DNA of 64,000 nt, from NCBI GenBank assembly GCA_947496605.1, contig CANMDF010000002.1, positions 186,001 to 250,000 of the forward strand. Direction: 5' to 3'. This DNA is from an uncultured Paracoccaceae bacterium (lineage in GTDB: Bacteria > Pseudomonadota > Alphaproteobacteria > Rhodobacterales > Rhodobacteraceae). Of this stretch, positions 61,273 through 64,000 are shown one piece after another. Made by a program: the position numbers and the translations under genes. The notes under the pieces were generated by a model. It was not told the DNA's origin. It did no database searches and worked only from the letters and a program-made list of their open reading frames with translations. Each line of letters begins with the position of its first letter. The stretch's first letter is position 1.

Positions 61273-63369
61273 ATGAATAGTCTACCTCTCACCCGTGACC
61301 TTGTGCTGATCGGCGGTGGTCATACCCATGCGTTGGTTCTGCGCAGTTGGGGTATGAACCCTTTGCCGGGGGTGCGGGTGACGGTGATCAATCCGGGGCC
61401 GACCGCGCCTTATTCAGGTATGTTACCGGGTTTTGTAGCAGGGCATTACACGCGGAATGAGCTGGATATCGATCTGGTCAAACTCGCCCGTTTTGCTGGT
61501 GCAAGGATCATCAACGGTTATGCGACGGCCATCGATAAAGACGCGCAATTAATCCATGTCGCAGGACGCCCACCCATTGCCTATGATGTCGTGGCAGTGG
61601 ATATCGGGATCACCTCGGCCATGCCGGACCTGCCGGGTTTTACGACACATGCCATTCCCGCCAAACCGCTGGGCACTTTTGCCACCCGCTGGGATGCTTT
61701 CCGCGCCCAAGCCGAGGCGCCGCAGATCGCGGTTATCGGCGGCGGCGTAGCTGGTGCTGAACTGGCGCTGGCCATGTCGCATGCTTTGCGTGACAAAAAC
61801 CCTACCGTGCGCCTTATTGATCGCAGCCGCGTCTTGGCGGCGCTCGGCTATAAAGCGCGACAAAAGATGTTGGCCGCGCTGACCGCCAACAACATCGAGA
61901 TTATCGAAGACGCCGAAGTCACCGAGATTTTCGCCGAAGGCATCGTGCTTCATGATGGACGCACCGTGCGCAGTGATTTCACAACAGGCGCAGCCGGCGC
62001 CAAGCCACATGACTGGATCGCAGAGACTGGCCTTGCGTTGCATGAGGGCTTCATCACGGTGGATGCCAACCTGCAATCCAGCACGCCTGAGGTGTTTGCG
62101 GTCGGTGATTGTGCGCACCTTAGCCATGATCCGCGACCAAAGGCGGGCGTCTATGCGGTGCGCGAAGCGCCAGTGCTTTTTGACAACCTAAGGGCTGCGT
62201 TGTCCGGTGGTACTTTGCGGCCTTACAAACCACAGCGGGATTATCTGAAGCTGATCTCATTGGGGCAAAAATCTGCGTTGGCCGAAAAATTCGGAACGGC
62301 CCGCGAGGGCCCGCTTTTGTGGAAACTAAAAGACTATATCGACCGCAAATTCATGGATCAGTTTGATACGCTCAATCCGATGGCTGCACCGAAACTCCCG
62401 CGCACGACTGCGCTGGGCGTGAAAGAGGTGCTAGGCGATAAACCTATGTGTGGCGGTTGCGGTGCCAAGGTAGGGCGTGCTGCATTGCAAAACGTGCTGA
62501 GCGATCACTTTGGCGACGATGCCGCAGAAATACAGCCCGGCCAAGTGATGAGCACAGATCACCTGCGTGCACTCACAAACGACCCTGTCGTAATGACCCG
62601 GATTGCCGCCGTGCATGCACTGGGCGACATCTGGGCGATGGGCGCCAAACCACAGGCCGCGACTGCCAGCCTGATTTTGCCGCGCATGTCTGCTGCGTTG
62701 CAGGAACGCACCATGGCCGAAATCATGACGACGGCGTCAGATGTTTTTGCCAATGCAGGCGCAAAAATCATCGGCGGGCATTCGTCGCTGGGCGATGAGT
62801 TGACGATAGGTTTCACGGTCACGGGCCTCACCAAATCGCCGATCACGCTGGCCGGTGCCAAGGTGGGTGATGCGTTGATCATCACCAAACCCATTGGCAG
62901 CGGCACCATCATGGCGGCCGAGATGGCTGGCAAAGCCAAAGGTGCCAACGTCATGGCATGTCTTGAGGCGATGATGCAAGATCAGGCGAAGGCTTCGGTC
63001 ATATTGGGCAAAGCGCATGCGATGACAGATATCACCGGCTTTGGCTTGGCTGGACATTTGCGCGGGATCTGTGATGCGTCCGGGGTCGGTGCGGTTCTGG
63101 ACTTGGGTGCGATTCCGGTGATGAATGGCGCGTTAGAGCTGTCGGCCACAGGCGTGCGTTCGTCGTTGTTCGCGGACAATCGAATCGGCGCAGGTCCAAT
63201 CAAAGGACCCGCCTTTGATCTGCTCTTTGATCCACAAACGGCGGGCGGGCTTTTGGCCGCTGTTCCTGCCAAATCAGCCGATGCCACCCTAAAGAAACTG
63301 CTGGACGCAGGTTACGGCGCTGCAATTGTTGGTGAAATCACATCAGGGCCGGATATCAAAACGCGTTGA
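61273..63369 (+). CDS. selD: Bifunctional NADH dehydrogenase-like/selenide, water dikinase SelD
   Basis: A 698-residue fusion. Residues 1-370 are a type-II NADH dehydrogenase-like flavoprotein (GGGHTHALVLR, then GGGVAGAELALAMS and VFAVGDCAHL). Residues 385-698 are selenophosphate synthetase, with catalytic C396 and K399 in MCGGCGAKVG and the ATP-binding loops HALGDIWAMGA and GGHSSLGDELTIG. Cysteine, not selenocysteine, occupies the active site. It produces selenophosphate for tRNA selenouridine or selenoproteins. Its stop overlaps mnmH, which reads in the opposite direction, by 14 bases. Confidence 0.95.
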   Translation: MNSLPLTRDLVLIGGGHTHALVLRSWGMNPLPGVRVTVINPGPTAPYSGMLPGFVAGHYTRNELDIDLVKLARFAGARIINGYATAIDKDAQLIHVAGRPPIAYDVVAVDIGITSAMPDLPGFTTHAIPAKPLGTFATRWDAFRAQAEAPQIAVIGGGVAGAELALAMSHALRDKNPTVRLIDRSRVLAALGYKARQKMLAALTANNIEIIEDAEVTEIFAEGIVLHDGRTVRSDFTTGAAGAKPHDWIAETGLALHEGFITVDANLQSSTPEVFAVGDCAHLSHDPRPKAGVYAVREAPVLFDNLRAALSGGTLRPYKPQRDYLKLISLGQKSALAEKFGTAREGPLLWKLKDYIDRKFMDQFDTLNPMAAPKLPRTTALGVKEVLGDKPMCGGCGAKVGRAALQNVLSDHFGDDAAEIQPGQVMSTDHLRALTNDPVVMTRIAAVHALGDIWAMGAKPQAATASLILPRMSAALQERTMAEIMTTASDVFANAGAKIIGGHSSLGDELTIGFTVTGLTKSPITLAGAKVGDALIITKPIGSGTIMAAEMAGKAKGANVMACLEAMMQDQAKASVILGKAHAMTDITGFGLAGHLRGICDASGVGAVLDLGAIPVMNGALELSATGVRSSLFADNRIGAGPIKGPAFDLLFDPQTAGGLLAAVPAKSADATLKKLLDAGYGAAIVGEITSGPDIKTR

Positions 63370-64000
63370 CCGCGGCGGCAATTCCGTCCGCGGCGCGTTC
63401 TTGGCCTGCATCATCAAGCGTTTCAACTGTCACCTCTGCCAAGACGTCGCGTTCATCAATCCGGCGCGACTTGGCGTAGGATGGATCATAGTGATCGACC
63501 ATCAGTGCAAGCGACAGATCGACCAATGCGCCGTTTTGCGACAATGAGATCCAGCGATCTACTGTCGCATGGCCACGTAAGCGGCGCAGAGGTTCGAGTT
63601 TTTCTGCGACAACCTGTGGGTCTTCGATCACTTCACGGTAGGCTTTTGCCAGATAGGCAGCGCGCGCGCCTTGAGGCGCTTGAATCGTGATGCGAGGGGC
63701 AGCCAGCATTGCTGCCCAAACAGAAGACGGCATAGCGATTTGGCCGATTTTGCTGCTTTCTGCCTCGACCACAACAGGACGGTCAGGGTCCAATGGACGT
63801 AGTGCGCATGCAAAGGCTGTCTCAAATGCCTTCTGCGACGGCTGACCGCCAGGCATTTCCCCCAACAAAGATCCGCGATGCGCAGCCAGCCCCTCCAGAT
63901 CAATTACCTGCACGCCACGTGCGGCAAGGCGCGGCAAAATCTCGGTCTTTGCGGTCCCGGTATACCCGTCAAGCAGGATGAGGCGGTGCATAAGCGGGTC
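63356..64000 (-). CDS. mnmH: tRNA 2-selenouridine synthase MnmH (5' end beyond window)
   Basis: The visible 214 codons encode the C-terminal ATPase part of MnmH/SelU, including a P-loop GYTGTAKT, the segment VVVEAESSKIGQIAMP and a basic C-terminal domain. The frame stays open through base 64000, and the N-terminal rhodanese domain with its catalytic cysteine must lie beyond the edge. It replaces sulfur by selenium at the wobble position of tRNAs using selenophosphate from the convergent selD product. The adjacency of both genes supports the assignment. Confidence 0.9.
   Translation of the reverse strand, partial: DPLMHRLILLDGYTGTAKTEILPRLAARGVQVIDLEGLAAHRGSLLGEMPGGQPSQKAFETAFACALRPLDPDRPVVVEAESSKIGQIAMPSSVWAAMLAAPRITIQAPQGARAAYLAKAYREVIEDPQVVAEKLEPLRRLRGHATVDRWISLSQNGALVDLSLALMVDHYDPSYAKSRRIDERDVLAEVTVETLDDAGQERAADGIAAAVNAF

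Noticed and set aside
1..64000. CRISPR arrays, insertion sequences, prophage or integrase genes
   Set aside because: No regularly spaced direct repeats, transposase or integrase motifs were seen on either strand.

Overview
The window reads as chromosomal DNA of an alphaproteobacterium, most likely a marine Rhodobacteraceae (Roseobacter-group) relative. The grounds are the gene families and their order: rpmH-rnpA-yidD, an IalB-family protein, an NADH dehydrogenase-SelD fusion, HspQ, a DUF3833 lipoprotein, TtcA, moderate GC and frequent ATGA/TGATG overlaps. This placement is inference; there is no rRNA gene in the window. No insertion sequence, prophage or CRISPR array was seen.

Positions 1-4265 hold a copper module. 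A cueR-type regulator faces a minus-strand operon of glutaredoxin-MauE-like fusion, cytochrome c, CopC, CopD and a Tat-exported multicopper oxidase that runs off the left edge. The divergent promoter has a 19-bp spacer filled by a dyad, the hallmark of MerR-family activation. Positions 4856-22485 are a two-partner secretion operon: an outer-membrane TpsB transporter, an IalB-like periplasmic protein and a giant 5163-residue filamentous adhesin whose only two cysteines lie at its extreme C-terminus. Positions 22490-25939 carry a LysR regulator divergent from an MttB-family methyltransferase (no pyrrolysine codon) and a 3-hydroxyisobutyrate-dehydrogenase-like enzyme.

Positions 25936-37070 are the most unusual part: a long minus-strand gene train. 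It encodes a membrane-anchored Ser/Thr kinase, an FHA protein, a PP2C phosphatase, a degenerate P-loop protein, a large dynamin-like GTPase, a second smaller GTPase, two unrecognised proteins (one possibly Roadblock/LC7-like) and a haloacetate-dehalogenase-type hydrolase. The kinase, phosphatase and phosphothreonine reader could control membrane-remodelling GTPases. No type VI secretion, ter or flagellar genes accompany them, so this looks like a stand-alone phospho-signalling/dynamin system and is the best candidate for something undescribed.

The rest is mainly housekeeping: a divergent GAPDH, an ammonium transporter without glnK, tRNA-Arg(ACG), an operon of TVP38 protein, FAD oxidoreductase and histidine kinase, then rpmH-rnpA-yidD followed by an AT-richer stretch with one orphan gene where yidC would be expected. 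After that come ttcA, a PstS-like/OmpA hybrid, lolA, a lytic transglycosylase lipoprotein, an AEC transporter, hspQ, yaaA, an aspartate dehydrogenase-like gene, a thiolase, an AttEFGH-like ABC/lipocalin cluster and a flavin-binding protein. The window ends with the selenium genes selD (NDH fusion) and mnmH, the latter running off the right edge.
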